Shown piece by piece: positions 18,372-27,910 of a stretch of DNA of 64,000 bases. The translations under genes and the position numbers were made by a program. This DNA is from Bacteroidota bacterium (lineage in GTDB: Bacteria; Bacteroidota; Bacteroidia; JAHEXY01): assembly GCA_023251875.1 (NCBI GenBank), contig JAHEXY010000004.1, positions 229,294-293,293 of the forward strand, read 5' to 3'. The notes below the pieces were generated by a model. It worked only from the letters and a program-made list of their open reading frames with translations, searched no databases and was not told the DNA's origin. Within the stretch, counting starts at the first letter, position 1. Each line of letters opens with the position of its first letter.

Positions 18372-20291
18372 ATGATGAAATACATTCTTACCATCAGCAT
18401 TGCATTTTTTAGCGTATTCTGCACAATTGCGCAAGATCGTTTTAGTGTGATAGAGCAAAAACTGACTGTATTAACTCCTGATAATCCAGGTTTAAATGGG
18501 AAAGTAGAATTATCTGTTAGTGGAGCTCCTCTTCAAGAAATGATAAGAGGAATAGCTCAGGTAAATGGACTCAATATTAGTGTAGATCCGGATGTAAATG
18601 TTAATGTTGTCAATAATTTTTCTAACGTAACAGTAAAAGATGTAATTCTTTTTATTGCAAGAGAATACAATCTTGATGTGAGTTTTGTTGGATCTATTAT
18701 TACATTTTCAAATATTGCTGCCCCTAAAGTCGAAGCTCCTGTTTTTACACCCAAGGCAATAGAAATAAAATATGATAAAAAAACGGACCAGCTTACACTT
18801 AATTTAAAAAACGACACATTATTTGCGGTTGCAAAAGAAATAACCAGCGTTACGGGAAAAAATGTAATCTGTGCACCGGGTCTTGGAACTTCTATTGTTA
18901 GTTCATATGTATATGCACTACCCTTTTTAGATGCATTAAACAGTATGGCATTTTCTAATGATTTTAAAATAGACCTAACACCCAATAATGTATATACCAT
19001 TAGTAAAAAAGAAGTGGCAAATGAAGTCCGTCAAAATTCAGCTGATGGAGCCAGTGGTGGCAAAAAAGGCAAAAAAGGCATCAATGCAACTGATGATGCA
19101 ACTCCGGATGGACTTTCTCTTGAAATGGATGAGGCCGGCCTTATATCAGTAATAGCTGGAAACGTTCCTTTACTTGATGTCATTAAAGCCGTTTCTCAAA
19201 AAGCAAAAATGAACTATTTTTTAGTTTCTGAAATTACCGGAAATATTTCATTTAATATAAGTGGACTTAGCTATGAAGATTTTTTAAAATATGTTTTTAA
19301 TGGAACCAATTTTTCATATAAAAAAGACGGAAGCATTTATATGATGGGAGATAGAACTTTTGAAGGCTTAAGAGCTACTTCCATGATTCCAATTCGATAT
19401 AGATCTATACAAGATGTTGCTGAGATGATTCCTTCAAACATTAAAAAAGGTGTTGAAATAAAAGCATTCGAAGAACAAAACAGCTTGCTTATTACAGGTT
19501 CTCAAGAAGCTATTGATGAAATAGAATCCTTTATTAGAGGAATTGATAAAACAGTTCCTGTTGTTTTAATTGAATTAATTGTTACAAACGTAACCAACAA
19601 AGTTCAAATTTCATCGGGTATATCAATGGGTGTTGATAGCAAAGTAGCTAAAGGCGGTACTTTAAATCCTAAATTTAATTATACGTTTGGCACAACCTCC
19701 ATTAGTAAATTACTTTCTGTTTTAGGAGGAGGGGGCTTAATTAATTTAGGCAATGTTTCTTCCGATTTTTATGTAAATCTGCAAGCCTTGGAAGAACAAG
19801 GCTACATAAAAGTAAAATCAATGCCTAAGCTGGCTACACTAAACAGTCATGAAGCATCCATGTCAATTGGAGAAACAGAATATTATTCTCAAACTTCAAG
19901 CACCGTCATTCCTGGAACTACTCCCACTACCGTATCGCAAACAACCTATAATGCAGTAAATGCAAGTTTTCAATTGACTATTAAACCCTATTTATCAAGT
20001 GACGATTATGTAACCCTTGAAGTAAGTGTTACTCAAGCTGATTTTACCGCCAGAATTTCACCAGAAGCCCCACCTGGGCAAACCAATACTACATTTAAAT
20101 CATTAATACGTGTAAAAAACAATGAAATGGTAGTATTAGGTGGATTAGAAAAAAAATCCGTAACCGAAACAGGCTCTGGAGTTCCTTTTTTATCTAGAGT
20201 TCCGGTATTAAAATATTTCTTTAGCAAAAGAAGTAGAGAAAGTAAAACTGAAAAACTCAGCATATTTATTAAACCAACTATTATTTATTAG
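18372..20291 (+). CDS. gspD: Secretin (GspD/PilQ family)
   Basis: The ATG at 18372 gives a 639-aa precursor with a clear signal peptide (ISIAFFSVFCTIAQ). An STN-like N0 domain follows (SGAPLQEMIRGIAQVNGLNIS), with further N-type repeats (GNVPLLDVIKAVSQ and IRYRSIQDVAEMIP to SLLITGS) separated by a Gly/Lys-rich linker. The C-terminal secretin domain begins near VVLIELIVTNV, includes LQALEEQGYIKVKSMPKLAT and ends with VVLGGLEKK and VPVLKYFFSKRS. It forms the multimeric outer-membrane channel of a T2SS or T4P-like machine. It lies between the E ATPase and the assembly genes on the same strand. Confidence 0.92.
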   Translation: MMKYILTISIAFFSVFCTIAQDRFSVIEQKLTVLTPDNPGLNGKVELSVSGAPLQEMIRGIAQVNGLNISVDPDVNVNVVNNFSNVTVKDVILFIAREYNLDVSFVGSIITFSNIAAPKVEAPVFTPKAIEIKYDKKTDQLTLNLKNDTLFAVAKEITSVTGKNVICAPGLGTSIVSSYVYALPFLDALNSMAFSNDFKIDLTPNNVYTISKKEVANEVRQNSADGASGGKKGKKGINATDDATPDGLSLEMDEAGLISVIAGNVPLLDVIKAVSQKAKMNYFLVSEITGNISFNISGLSYEDFLKYVFNGTNFSYKKDGSIYMMGDRTFEGLRATSMIPIRYRSIQDVAEMIPSNIKKGVEIKAFEEQNSLLITGSQEAIDEIESFIRGIDKTVPVVLIELIVTNVTNKVQISSGISMGVDSKVAKGGTLNPKFNYTFGTTSISKLLSVLGGGGLINLGNVSSDFYVNLQALEEQGYIKVKSMPKLATLNSHEASMSIGETEYYSQTSSTVIPGTTPTTVSQTTYNAVNASFQLTIKPYLSSDDYVTLEVSVTQADFTARISPEAPPGQTNTTFKSLIRVKNNEMVVLGGLEKKSVTETGSGVPFLSRVPVLKYFFSKRSRESKTEKLSIFIKPTIIY

Positions 20292-20317
20292 TTCAAAGTT
20301 TGAAGGTTCAAGGTTCA
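20290..20317. repeat. Four heptamers directly before the PilM-like gene start
   Basis: AGTTCAA, AGTTTGA, AGGTTCA and AGGTTCA occupy 20290-20317, flush with the ATG at 20318. They fill nearly the whole gap after the secretin stop codon. Confidence 0.8.
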
Positions 20318-21559
20318 ATGAAAAACAAAATAGCTAACATATTTAAAAGTACTCGTGCTGCTGGCATAGAAGTGGTTTTTCTTCCTGAAGGTGGATTCTC
20401 AATAAATATTGCACTCATAAAAGTAAGTAGAGGTAATTTAAGTATTGAAAAAACTATTTCAGGCATTGAAGACATAAACGAAATTAAAACACACATTTCT
20501 TCTGATACACCTCTTTGCCTCGTTTTTAATGGCAAGGGAATTATTCACAAAAATGTAGAAATAACAGAAAAAGATATCGACAAAACCCTTGTTAGAAAAG
20601 TAATACCGAATGCCAATATAAAAGATTTTCATTTGCAAGCCCAACCAAGAGTAATTGGCCATGGCTTTGTATCAATCATTCGAAAAGCCATTGCAGATGA
20701 TATTATCAGTAAATTAAAAAGCAATGGCTATTTTATTGTAAGCGTACAATTGGGGGCATTTTCTTTAATGCCCATTGCTTCACTTATTGATGAAGAATTA
20801 AAAGATAAAACCTCTTTTGAACTTAAAATTGTTGGCCATAACATTACTATCAATAACAATTCAGTTGAAGAATATTTATTTGACAAAACTTCTGCTTCTG
20901 TAAAAAAAGAAATAAATATTGATGGCAAACCTATTTCTACAGATGTACTTATTGCACTTTCAGCTGCCCTTGGTTATTTACAGCCTACTATTAAAACTGC
21001 TGTGGCTGATGTAGCAGAAGTAGCAATTGACCAAGAGGAATTTCAACAAAAAAAGATTTTTACAACAGTAGGTTGGAGTGCATTGGTATTTTTTATGATA
21101 GTACTGCTAGTGAATTACATGCTTTTAGATAATTATTCTAAAATGGCTGCTGATAAAGAAGCGGAAGCAACTCAATATGCCGGTATAGAAAAAGAAAAAG
21201 AAAAACTGGAAGCTGAAATGAATGAGAAAAAGGTTTTTATTGAAAGCATGGGTGTTGCAGAGTCATCAAATACTTCTTATTATTCTGATAGGCTTGTTAC
21301 CAGTGTACCACATGACATTGATCTTACTAAAATGGTAATTCATCCATTAGCCAAAAAAATTAAAAAAGATGAACGTATAGAATTCAATAACAATGTCATT
21401 ATTGTTGAGGGAGAATGTAGTAAAAGCAAAGATCTAGACGATTGGGTACAAAGCATGAAAAAAGAATACAATTGGGTGAAGCAAATAACTGTAGTAGGCT
21501 ATAGCCAAAATAATTCTCAAGAAAAAGGAGCATTTCAATTATCCATAAATTTAAAATAG
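20318..21559 (+). CDS. PilM/PilN- or GspL-like assembly protein of the secretion operon
   Basis: This 413-aa protein starts at the ATG at 20318. The first ~230 residues are soluble and arranged like the actin-like domain of PilM/GspL, though no nucleotide motif is obvious. A single transmembrane helix (WSALVFFMIVLLVNYMLL, about 250-268) precedes a charged coiled coil (KEAEATQYAGIEKEKEKLEA) and a C-terminal periplasmic domain like PilN/GspL. This suggests the PilM and PilN functions, or GspL, in one chain linking the ATPase to the periplasmic part of the machine. The call rests on topology and operon position rather than strong motifs. The next gene begins immediately at its stop codon. Confidence 0.65.
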   Translation: MKNKIANIFKSTRAAGIEVVFLPEGGFSINIALIKVSRGNLSIEKTISGIEDINEIKTHISSDTPLCLVFNGKGIIHKNVEITEKDIDKTLVRKVIPNANIKDFHLQAQPRVIGHGFVSIIRKAIADDIISKLKSNGYFIVSVQLGAFSLMPIASLIDEELKDKTSFELKIVGHNITINNNSVEEYLFDKTSASVKKEINIDGKPISTDVLIALSAALGYLQPTIKTAVADVAEVAIDQEEFQQKKIFTTVGWSALVFFMIVLLVNYMLLDNYSKMAADKEAEATQYAGIEKEKEKLEAEMNEKKVFIESMGVAESSNTSYYSDRLVTSVPHDIDLTKMVIHPLAKKIKKDERIEFNNNVIIVEGECSKSKDLDDWVQSMKKEYNWVKQITVVGYSQNNSQEKGAFQLSINLK

Positions 21560-22093
21560 GTGTTTGAAAATTTAACATATAAAAAGAAAAACCAAGCGCT
21601 TGCATTAGGCTTGTTTGTATTTTTGATATTGGTGTATTTTTTAGCCATTCAAAAAACGATAACTGCATATAAGAGCTATACCGAAAATAAAGAAAAAGTA
21701 GACAATGCAAATTCTGCACCTCAAAAAGTTGCTTACTATAAAAAGAAACTAGCCGATATAGAAAATATTATTAAACGGCAGCAAGGCTCAGGCATGGATA
21801 ACCAACAATTGTTATTAAATGTGGTGTCTGATTATTGTAATCAAAATGATCTGGTATTAAAAGAATTTCCACTCCCAGTTATATTTAACGACAAAGATTA
21901 TACCATTGAAACCAACATATTTGAAATTCAAGGAGGATTTATAAAATTGGTTAATTTAGTATATGAGTTGGAACAAAAAACCATTGTAGGAAAAGTAATG
22001 AGCGTTGACTACCAAATTAAAAAAAATTACAAAACTAAATCATACGCTTTAACGGCCATTATCTATTTACAAAACATTAAAAAAAACAAATAA
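21560..22093 (+). CDS. PilO/GspM-like inner-membrane assembly protein
   Basis: This 177-aa protein begins with GTG directly after the preceding stop codon, indicating translational coupling. It has a short cytoplasmic N-terminus, one transmembrane helix (ALALGLFVFLILVYFLAI), a coiled coil (about 40-75) and a compact C-terminal alpha/beta domain. This is the layout of PilO and GspM, which pair with PilN/GspL at the inner membrane. No strong sequence signature is visible, so the assignment is by topology and operon position. Confidence 0.65.
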   Translation: MFENLTYKKKNQALALGLFVFLILVYFLAIQKTITAYKSYTENKEKVDNANSAPQKVAYYKKKLADIENIIKRQQGSGMDNQQLLLNVVSDYCNQNDLVLKEFPLPVIFNDKDYTIETNIFEIQGGFIKLVNLVYELEQKTIVGKVMSVDYQIKKNYKTKSYALTAIIYLQNIKKNK

Positions 22094-22094
22094 A

Positions 22095-23051
22095 ATGAAT
22101 ATACAACTGCTGAGAAACAAAACGATCTTTCCCTTATTAATAATGATTGGTATTATCGTTACATCCTGCGAAGACATGATTCGTGAGAATATGGAGAAAA
22201 AAACCGTAACCATTCTTTCTCCTCCTAATAATTATGAAAGTGATGCACTAAGCATGACATTTTATTGGAATGAAGTTGAAGGCGCTGATTATTATAATTT
22301 GAGAATCTATAATGATAAAGGCATTTTACTTTTAAACTCAAATATTGACACAACTCTGTACGAATATACTTTTCCGTATTTTGGCACTTTTACATGGGAG
22401 GTAAAAGCCGTAAATAGCGCAACAGAATCACCCTATACAATATATACAATATACATCGATTCAACAGACGATTTAAGCCAAACTACTTTATATTTAACTT
22501 CTCCCGATGATAATTATTATTATAATGATATGGATGTAATTTTCACATGGGATACTTTGTACAATGCCGATGATTACCGTTTTGAAATTACAGACTTAAA
22601 TGGAAATTTAATAGATAATACTATTATTACAACTTACGATTCTATTGCTTATACTTTTGCTGAAGAAGGAGATTACATTTGGAAAGTTCGTGGACAAAAT
22701 TCCTCTAGCAATACGGAATATTCAACCAGATACATAACCATTGATACTACAAACCCAAATACTCCTGAGCAAATATATCCAATTAAAAAAGATACTATTA
22801 GTACCTATCCATTTACCATGTCGTGGCACAGATGGGGAGAAACAGGTTCTCCTATAACAGATAGTTTACATCTTGCTTACGATTCATTATTTACAAAAAC
22901 TAATGTAATTTTAAAAACCATTTCATCAGATTCTACTTATTCAGTTTCTGATACTTTAACAAGTGGTAAATGTTTTTGGTTCATTACCTCTTATGATGCT
23001 GCAGGCAATATAAGTTCAAATAGCGATACCATTAAATTTTACGTGAAATAA
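22095..23051 (+). CDS. Lipoprotein with three fibronectin-like repeats in the secretion operon
   Basis: This 318-aa lipoprotein (lipobox VTSC) has three beta-sandwich repeats of about 90 aa. Each carries a pattern like LxSPxxxxxYxxxxxxFxWxxxxxADxYxxxI ending in FxWxVxxxN. It has no known counterpart among the core T2SS or T4P proteins. It sits between the PilO-like and PilP-like genes with 1- and 4-bp gaps, so it is almost surely co-expressed with them. An outer-membrane or periplasmic accessory role (pilotin-like, secretin support or substrate capture) is a guess from context. I do not recognise the gene itself. Confidence 0.75.
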   Translation: MNIQLLRNKTIFPLLIMIGIIVTSCEDMIRENMEKKTVTILSPPNNYESDALSMTFYWNEVEGADYYNLRIYNDKGILLLNSNIDTTLYEYTFPYFGTFTWEVKAVNSATESPYTIYTIYIDSTDDLSQTTLYLTSPDDNYYYNDMDVIFTWDTLYNADDYRFEITDLNGNLIDNTIITTYDSIAYTFAEEGDYIWKVRGQNSSSNTEYSTRYITIDTTNPNTPEQIYPIKKDTISTYPFTMSWHRWGETGSPITDSLHLAYDSLFTKTNVILKTISSDSTYSVSDTLTSGKCFWFITSYDAAGNISSNSDTIKFYVK

Positions 23052-23055
23052 AATA

Positions 23056-23604
23056 ATGAAGAATAATAAAGCCATAACCTATGTTTTAGTCCTTGCGGTA
23101 GTTGCCGTATGGGGTTGGGTTATTTATAATATTATTAAAAAACATGGACCTAGTAATAATAACAATATTTCTTTCGACAATATTGGAAAAACAGAAACCA
23201 GTAATGCACAACTAGATACTTTTAGTTTAATTGCAGATTACAGAGACCCCTTTGTGATTAAATATGTAAGTATGAATGCAGCTCAGGACTTAAATCTTGA
23301 AGAAGAAAAAGTAAAAGAAGTAATTGTTAAACCAATTATTGAATGGCCCCTTATCAAATATGGAGGTACTGTAAAAAATAAAAGCTCAGACAAAAAATTA
23401 GCCCTTATTAATATTGGTGAGCAAAACCATTTGTTGGGTATTGGAGATACTGCACAAGAAATAAAAATTTATGCCATCTATCCCGATTCTTTAATTTTAG
23501 TATATAAAAATGATCGGAAAACAATTGCCAAATCTAAAAATGAAACTTTAGAATCTACTCCTAAAACAGAAGAAAAAGAAAGAAAAAAGAAAGGTCGGCA
23601 ATAA
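23056..23604 (+). CDS. PilP/GspC-like periplasmic linker protein
   Basis: This 182-aa protein has an N-terminal membrane anchor (ITYVLVLAVVAVWGWVIY), an Asn-rich linker and the segment YRDPF, resembling the DPF motif before the homology domain of PilP and GspC. The domain itself (WPLIKYGGTVKN to SLILVYKNDRKTI) has the small beta-barrel pattern with a conserved GxGD-like turn (LLGIGDTAQEIKI). PilP and GspC connect the inner-membrane platform with the secretin. The C-terminus is a charged Lys/Glu tail. It is the last gene of the operon. GspF, pseudopilins and prepilin peptidase are absent from this window. Confidence 0.7.
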   Translation: MKNNKAITYVLVLAVVAVWGWVIYNIIKKHGPSNNNNISFDNIGKTETSNAQLDTFSLIADYRDPFVIKYVSMNAAQDLNLEEEKVKEVIVKPIIEWPLIKYGGTVKNKSSDKKLALINIGEQNHLLGIGDTAQEIKIYAIYPDSLILVYKNDRKTIAKSKNETLESTPKTEEKERKKKGRQ

Positions 23605-23611
23605 AATCGTT

Positions 23612-24331
23612 TTAATATCCTGAAGCCAAAACATCAGCCAAATGCATAATCTTAACTGGCTTTTGATTTTTCTTGATGTAGCCATCTAAATGCATAAGAC
23701 AAGAAATATCTGTAGAAACAAGATAATTGGCTCCTGTTTCATCAACATTATTCATTTTTTGCTCAGCCATACCCACTGCAATGGGCTCAAACTTTACTGA
23801 AAAAGTACCTCCAAAACCACAACACGTTTCTGAATCTTTTAATTCTCGTAATTCAAGGCCTTTTACTTTTCTAAGTAGCGTTCTCGGCTCTTCTTTTACA
23901 CCATATTCACGCAAGGCACTACATGCATCATGGTAGGTTGCAATGCCCTCTAATTGCGCTCCAACATCTGTTACTTTTAAAACATTTACAAGAAAATCAG
24001 AAAATTCAATAATGTTTTTTCTTACCTGTTTGTATTGGTTATGCAAGGCAGAATTATGAAACAAATCACCATAATAATTTTTTATCATACCCGCACAAGA
24101 GGCTGAAGGAATTACAATATATCTGTCATTCGGGAATTCTTTAATAAACTTTTCGCCAATCTCTTTAGCAACATCAAAATAACCACCATTAAAAGCAGGC
24201 TGTCCACAACACGTTTGCTCCGGATTATAATTAACGCCACAACCTTGTTTTTCTAACACCTTTACCATATTCATGGCTGTTTGTGGAAACATTTGATCAA
24301 TAAAACAAGGAATAAAAATATCAACAATCAT
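23612..24331 (-). CDS. Fe-S oxidoreductase subunit of the LutA/YkgE family (two CCG domains)
   Basis: This 239-aa cytoplasmic protein has two cysteine-rich CCG domains: CCGQPAFNGG with C-x-x-C-like upstream residues, and CCGFGGTFSVK, followed by STDISCLMHLDG. This is the LutA (YkgE) pattern. LutA works with LutB and LutC in L-lactate oxidation and related pathways. No lutB or lutC homologue lies next to it, so its role here is inferred from the family alone. It is convergent with the secretion operon, whose last stop codon is 7 bp away, and lies 44 bp downstream of hemE. Confidence 0.85.
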   Translation of the reverse strand: MIVDIFIPCFIDQMFPQTAMNMVKVLEKQGCGVNYNPEQTCCGQPAFNGGYFDVAKEIGEKFIKEFPNDRYIVIPSASCAGMIKNYYGDLFHNSALHNQYKQVRKNIIEFSDFLVNVLKVTDVGAQLEGIATYHDACSALREYGVKEEPRTLLRKVKGLELRELKDSETCCGFGGTFSVKFEPIAVGMAEQKMNNVDETGANYLVSTDISCLMHLDGYIKKNQKPVKIMHLADVLASGY

Positions 24332-24375
24332 AATCTTAAAATCTAGAAAAATAAAACCTCACAAAAATACTATTT

Positions 24376-25422
24376 TTATGCGTATTGAAGCTCAAATTGA
24401 TGCGCTTTTACCGTCTCAATAAAACACTTTACTTTATCAGCATCTGTGTCAGGCTGTATGCCATGACCCAAATTGGCAATGTGTTTTGATGGGCCAAAAA
24501 GATTAAGCATTTTAATGGTTTCCTTTTTTATTACATCGTAATCAGCATATAATAAACAAGGATCCATATTACCTTGAAGTGTTTTATTATTTCCAATAAT
24601 ACTTCTGGTTTCTTTTATATTCATGGTCCAATCTAAACCAATAACATTGCATTTTAATTTTGCCAATTCAGTTCGAGCAAAATAAGCTCCCCTTGAAAAT
24701 ACTATTACCGGGGCTTCATCTATTCCATTGCAGATTTCATTAATATAAGGCAAAGCAAATTCTTTATACATATCAGGGCTCAAATCGCCTGCCCAGGAAT
24801 CAAATAATTGAACAATATTTGCCCCTGCATTTATTTGTGCTTTAAGATAGGCCAAAGTAGTAGCTGTTATTTTTTTTAGTAATGCATGCGACCAATCGGG
24901 TTGGGTATACAACATTTTTTTAGCCTTAGAAAAATTTTTGGAGCCTTGGCCTTCTACCATGTATGAAAAAATAGTCCAGGGAGCACCTGCAAAACCAATC
25001 AAAGGCACACGATTATTCAATTCTAATTTAGTAAGTTTTATAGCCTCCAAAACATAATTTAACTCCTCATACGGATTTGCAATTTTTAGTTTTTCAATAT
25101 CCTTTATATCCTGAATTGTATTTTCAAACCATGGCCCCTTACTCTCAATCATTTTATAGGGCAAACCCATTGCCTCAGGTACAACCAAAATATCAGAAAA
25201 AATGATTGCCGCATCCACACCTAAAATATCAACAGGTTGTATTGTTACTTCACAAGCTGCTTCCGGAGTTTTTACCAATTCTTTAAAATCTTTTAATTTT
25301 TCTCTCACCTTTCTGTATTGCGGAAGTACTCTTCCAGCCTGACGCATCAACCAAACTGGCGTACGTTCTGTTTTTTCTCCAAGTGCAGTTCTTAAAAGTA
25401 AATCGTTTTTTAGATTTCCCAT
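24376..25422 (-). CDS. hemE: Uroporphyrinogen decarboxylase
   Basis: This 348-aa enzyme carries the canonical HemE signatures: [10 protein letters not shown] near the N-terminus (substrate-binding Arg residues), [12 protein letters not shown] with the catalytic Asp region, [28 protein letters not shown] and [10 protein letters not shown]. It decarboxylates uroporphyrinogen III to coproporphyrinogen III in haem synthesis. Haem supply suits the di-heme cytochrome encoded earlier in the window. It has its own -7 box 18 bp before the start; lutA lies downstream. Confidence 0.97.
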   Translation of the reverse strand: MGNLKNDLLLRTALGEKTERTPVWLMRQAGRVLPQYRKVREKLKDFKELVKTPEAACEVTIQPVDILGVDAAIIFSDILVVPEAMGLPYKMIESKGPWFENTIQDIKDIEKLKIANPYEELNYVLEAIKLTKLELNNRVPLIGFAGAPWTIFSYMVEGQGSKNFSKAKKMLYTQPDWSHALLKKITATTLAYLKAQINAGANIVQLFDSWAGDLSPDMYKEFALPYINEICNGIDEAPVIVFSRGAYFARTELAKLKCNVIGLDWTMNIKETRSIIGNNKTLQGNMDPCLLYADYDVIKKETIKMLNLFGPSKHIANLGHGIQPDTDADKVKCFIETVKAHQFELQYA

Positions 25423-25440
25423 TTATATGTTATTTATGGT

Positions 25441-25449
25441 GCAAAGATA
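25441..25449 (-). promoter_or_regulatory. -7 box upstream of hemE
   Basis: On the minus strand TAtcTTTGC matches the Bacteroidota -7 consensus, 18 bp before the hemE ATG. No clear -33 box. Confidence 0.5.
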
Positions 25450-25595
25450 CTTAATGAATTATAAAAATGAAGTATCTATCCATTATGCGAAGTTTATTTC
25501 AATTAGATCAAATACCCTTGCATTTAATTAGTCCACAAATATTCATAAAAAGGAAGTCATTGATACCTAACATTGCATTATTTGATTTTTCGCTT

Positions 25596-25615
25596 GTTCG
25601 AAATTTAATTCGAAC
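25596..25615. promoter_or_regulatory. Inverted repeat GTTCGAA-N6-TTCGAAC in the hemE/subtilisin gap
   Basis: A 7-bp perfect inverted repeat with a 6-nt AT spacer lies about 240 bp upstream of the subtilisin gene and 170 bp from hemE, in a divergent gap. It has the size of a dimeric-regulator operator. Function is unproven. The rest of the 25423-25851 gap (429 bp) holds only the hemE -7 box and AT-rich DNA. Confidence 0.35.
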
Positions 25616-25851
25616 ATACTTCTCAAATAATAACCAGCCTTAACAAGTAATACTTTAAAGATACAAAGCGCTTATATTCTGATTTATATAAATGTAATTT
25701 ATAGAATTAAACAGTAAGAAATTGCATTATCGTATTTCATTTCATCCTCCGATTGATGCATTTTTGATAGTAAATAAAAACAAGTGTATTAGAAAACCTT
25801 TGTGAAAAAATATTTGAAACACTATTATCGAACTTATAAAAACTTATTGAT

Positions 25852-27753
25852 ATGAAACTATTCGTAGCAACAGGATTATTTTTATTTCTTGTACATTTTT
25901 TATCTGCACAAGCTTCAGAAAAAATTATTGAAAAAGGCTTAATTATTTTATGCAAAGACAGTATAGAAAATAAAGAACTAGATAAAATAATTTCAACAGA
26001 ATCTATTTTGAATAAAGAATCTTACAATTTTATTAATGGAGATAAAAATACAATACAAATTTTGTTCATGGGCAGACCCACTCCTGAAGAGATTAAAATT
26101 TGCAAAAGCAATCTTTGTAAAAATGAAAAAATAACTTGTGTAAATACGCTTTGGCAAATTGACCAGCATGGCCCATTTGCTTCATTAGAAGAGTTCTATA
26201 TTAAGTTAAAATCAGAAAAAGATACTGTAATATTAAACGAATTAGCAATGGAAACCCACTGTAAAATTATTAAAAAACATGATTTTATGAAAGATGTATA
26301 TATTCTATCAGCAGACAAAAATGCAAGCGGTAATGCAATTGAAATGGCGGCAAATTTTAATGAAACAAAGTATTTTGAATATGCATCACCCAATTGTTTA
26401 ATATCTATTTCATCAAATACAGTAAACGATCCTTATTTTACTGCCCAATGGGCACTTAAAAATACAGCTCAACAAAGTTACTACACTAATAACGCTGATA
26501 TGAATGTAGGGGAAGCGTGGAATATTACAAATGGAAAAGCTAACATTAAAATTGCAGTAATTGACGTTGGAGTAGATACAAACCATATAGATTTGCAAGA
26601 ACAATTGCTGCCCGGTTATGATGCCCTTAATGGAATAACAAAAGGATATCCAGATGTAAATAATAATGAAGCACATGGTACTGCTTGCGCAGGTATTATT
26701 GCAGCTAAGGCTGATAATGATATTGGAATAGCAGGTATTGCAAACTCTTGTAAAGTTATACCAATAAGAGTTTATGCTGGAGGAGAATCAAATTATACCA
26801 CAAACACAAATGCCCTTGTTAATGGAATTAGTTGGGCATGGCAGGTAGGAAAAGCAGATGTTATTAGTTGTTCAATTGGAATAGATGATGAATATCTTAA
26901 TCTAGCGATTTTATTTTTAGGACTTGACACCACTGTAATTGCGGATGCTATCAGACAAGCTGCTATCAATGGCAGAGATGGGAAAGGGCTACCAATATTT
27001 TTTTCTGCAGGTAATTCCTATAAAAGTTCAACAATTTGGCCTAGCCGACTATCTGAAGTAATTGCAGTTGGCGCAACAAATATGTGCGATCAATTAAAAT
27101 CTCCAGACGATTGCTCTTCTGAAAATTGGGGAAGCTGTTATGGAAAAAATCTTGACGTTTGTGCTCCAGGTGTAGAAATTTATTCTACCGACCTAAGTGG
27201 ATCTAATGGTTATACTAATAATGATTATACCTCATTATTTAATGGCACTTCTGCAGCTTGTCCAAATGCTGCCGGTGTAATGGCTTTGGTTTTATCAATA
27301 AATGGAAATTTATCATTGGAAGAAGCCAGATTAATCTTGGAGTCAACATGTGATAAAGTAGGTGGTTATTCTTATTATAATAACCTTGATCAGCCTAATG
27401 GCACTTGGTCAAATGAGTTAGGATATGGCAGAGTAAATGCTTTTAATGCAGTAGAAAAGACACTATCATACACCTCAAAAATCAATTCAATAGATCTGAA
27501 TACAAAAAATTTAAGTTGGTACTCTCAAATGGGGAAAATTTATTTGTCTTATATCCTTCACAATACGGCAAATGTTACTATTGAGCTTTATGACTTGACT
27601 GGAAAAAAAGTTGCAAATTATTTTAGGATTAATCTTGAAAAAGGAACCCAATGCATGTCATTAAATACCGAAAAGTTTTCTAATGGAATTTATATCATTA
27701 AAGCAAATATAGATGAACAAGTTTCATATTTGAAAATAGCCATTCAAAAATAG
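25852..27753 (+). CDS. Secreted subtilisin-like serine protease (S8) with T9SS sorting domain
   Basis: This 633-aa precursor has a signal peptide (FLVHFLSAQA), a propeptide of about 180 residues and an S8 catalytic domain. The triad is D238 (VIDVGVD), H275 (AHGTACAG) and S467 (NGTSAACPN), with oxyanion Asn388 (FFSAGNSY). CAPG precedes the serine block as in other subtilases. The C-terminal ~85 residues form a T9SS type A sorting domain (ELYDLTGKKV, SNGIYIIKA). The protease is thus likely secreted or surface-bound through the T9SS and may process extracellular protein. All catalytic residues are present, so activity is expected. Confidence 0.92.
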   Translation: MKLFVATGLFLFLVHFLSAQASEKIIEKGLIILCKDSIENKELDKIISTESILNKESYNFINGDKNTIQILFMGRPTPEEIKICKSNLCKNEKITCVNTLWQIDQHGPFASLEEFYIKLKSEKDTVILNELAMETHCKIIKKHDFMKDVYILSADKNASGNAIEMAANFNETKYFEYASPNCLISISSNTVNDPYFTAQWALKNTAQQSYYTNNADMNVGEAWNITNGKANIKIAVIDVGVDTNHIDLQEQLLPGYDALNGITKGYPDVNNNEAHGTACAGIIAAKADNDIGIAGIANSCKVIPIRVYAGGESNYTTNTNALVNGISWAWQVGKADVISCSIGIDDEYLNLAILFLGLDTTVIADAIRQAAINGRDGKGLPIFFSAGNSYKSSTIWPSRLSEVIAVGATNMCDQLKSPDDCSSENWGSCYGKNLDVCAPGVEIYSTDLSGSNGYTNNDYTSLFNGTSAACPNAAGVMALVLSINGNLSLEEARLILESTCDKVGGYSYYNNLDQPNGTWSNELGYGRVNAFNAVEKTLSYTSKINSIDLNTKNLSWYSQMGKIYLSYILHNTANVTIELYDLTGKKVANYFRINLEKGTQCMSLNTEKFSNGIYIIKANIDEQVSYLKIAIQK

Positions 27754-27856
27754 AATAATTAACTAAACTAATTCTAATTTATGTTTTCTCAATCAATGGG
27801 GAGCTATGATAAAGTAAAGTAATGTGGATGAAAAGGGAACGTGTGAGCTAAACACA

Positions 27857-27887
27857 AAAAGCCGCCCGAATTAACCGAACGGCTTTT
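27857..27887. terminator. Bidirectional intrinsic terminator
   Basis: The stem AAAAGCCG (27857-27864) pairs with CGGCTTTT (27880-27887), giving T-runs on both strands. It lies between the convergent subtilisin and DUF4476 genes and can serve both. Confidence 0.8.
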
Positions 27888-27910
27888 GTAACAGAAACAA
27901 GCAGATTTAA

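Noticed and set aside
18557-19000. A 147-codon minus-strand frame
   Set aside because: It is antisense to the secretin gene, whose conserved domains explain the region fully.
20290-20317. A tRNA T-arm suggested by GGTTCAA motifs
   Set aside because: They are part of a tandem heptamer; no acceptor stem, anticodon arm or CCA end could be built.
16873-23604. A firm call of type IV pilus rather than type II secretion
   Set aside because: The two systems share these families, and pilin or pseudopilin genes that would decide are not in the window.
27754-27856. A possible small gene after the subtilisin
   Set aside because: The stretch is short, has no frame with a start, and is explained by the shared terminator.
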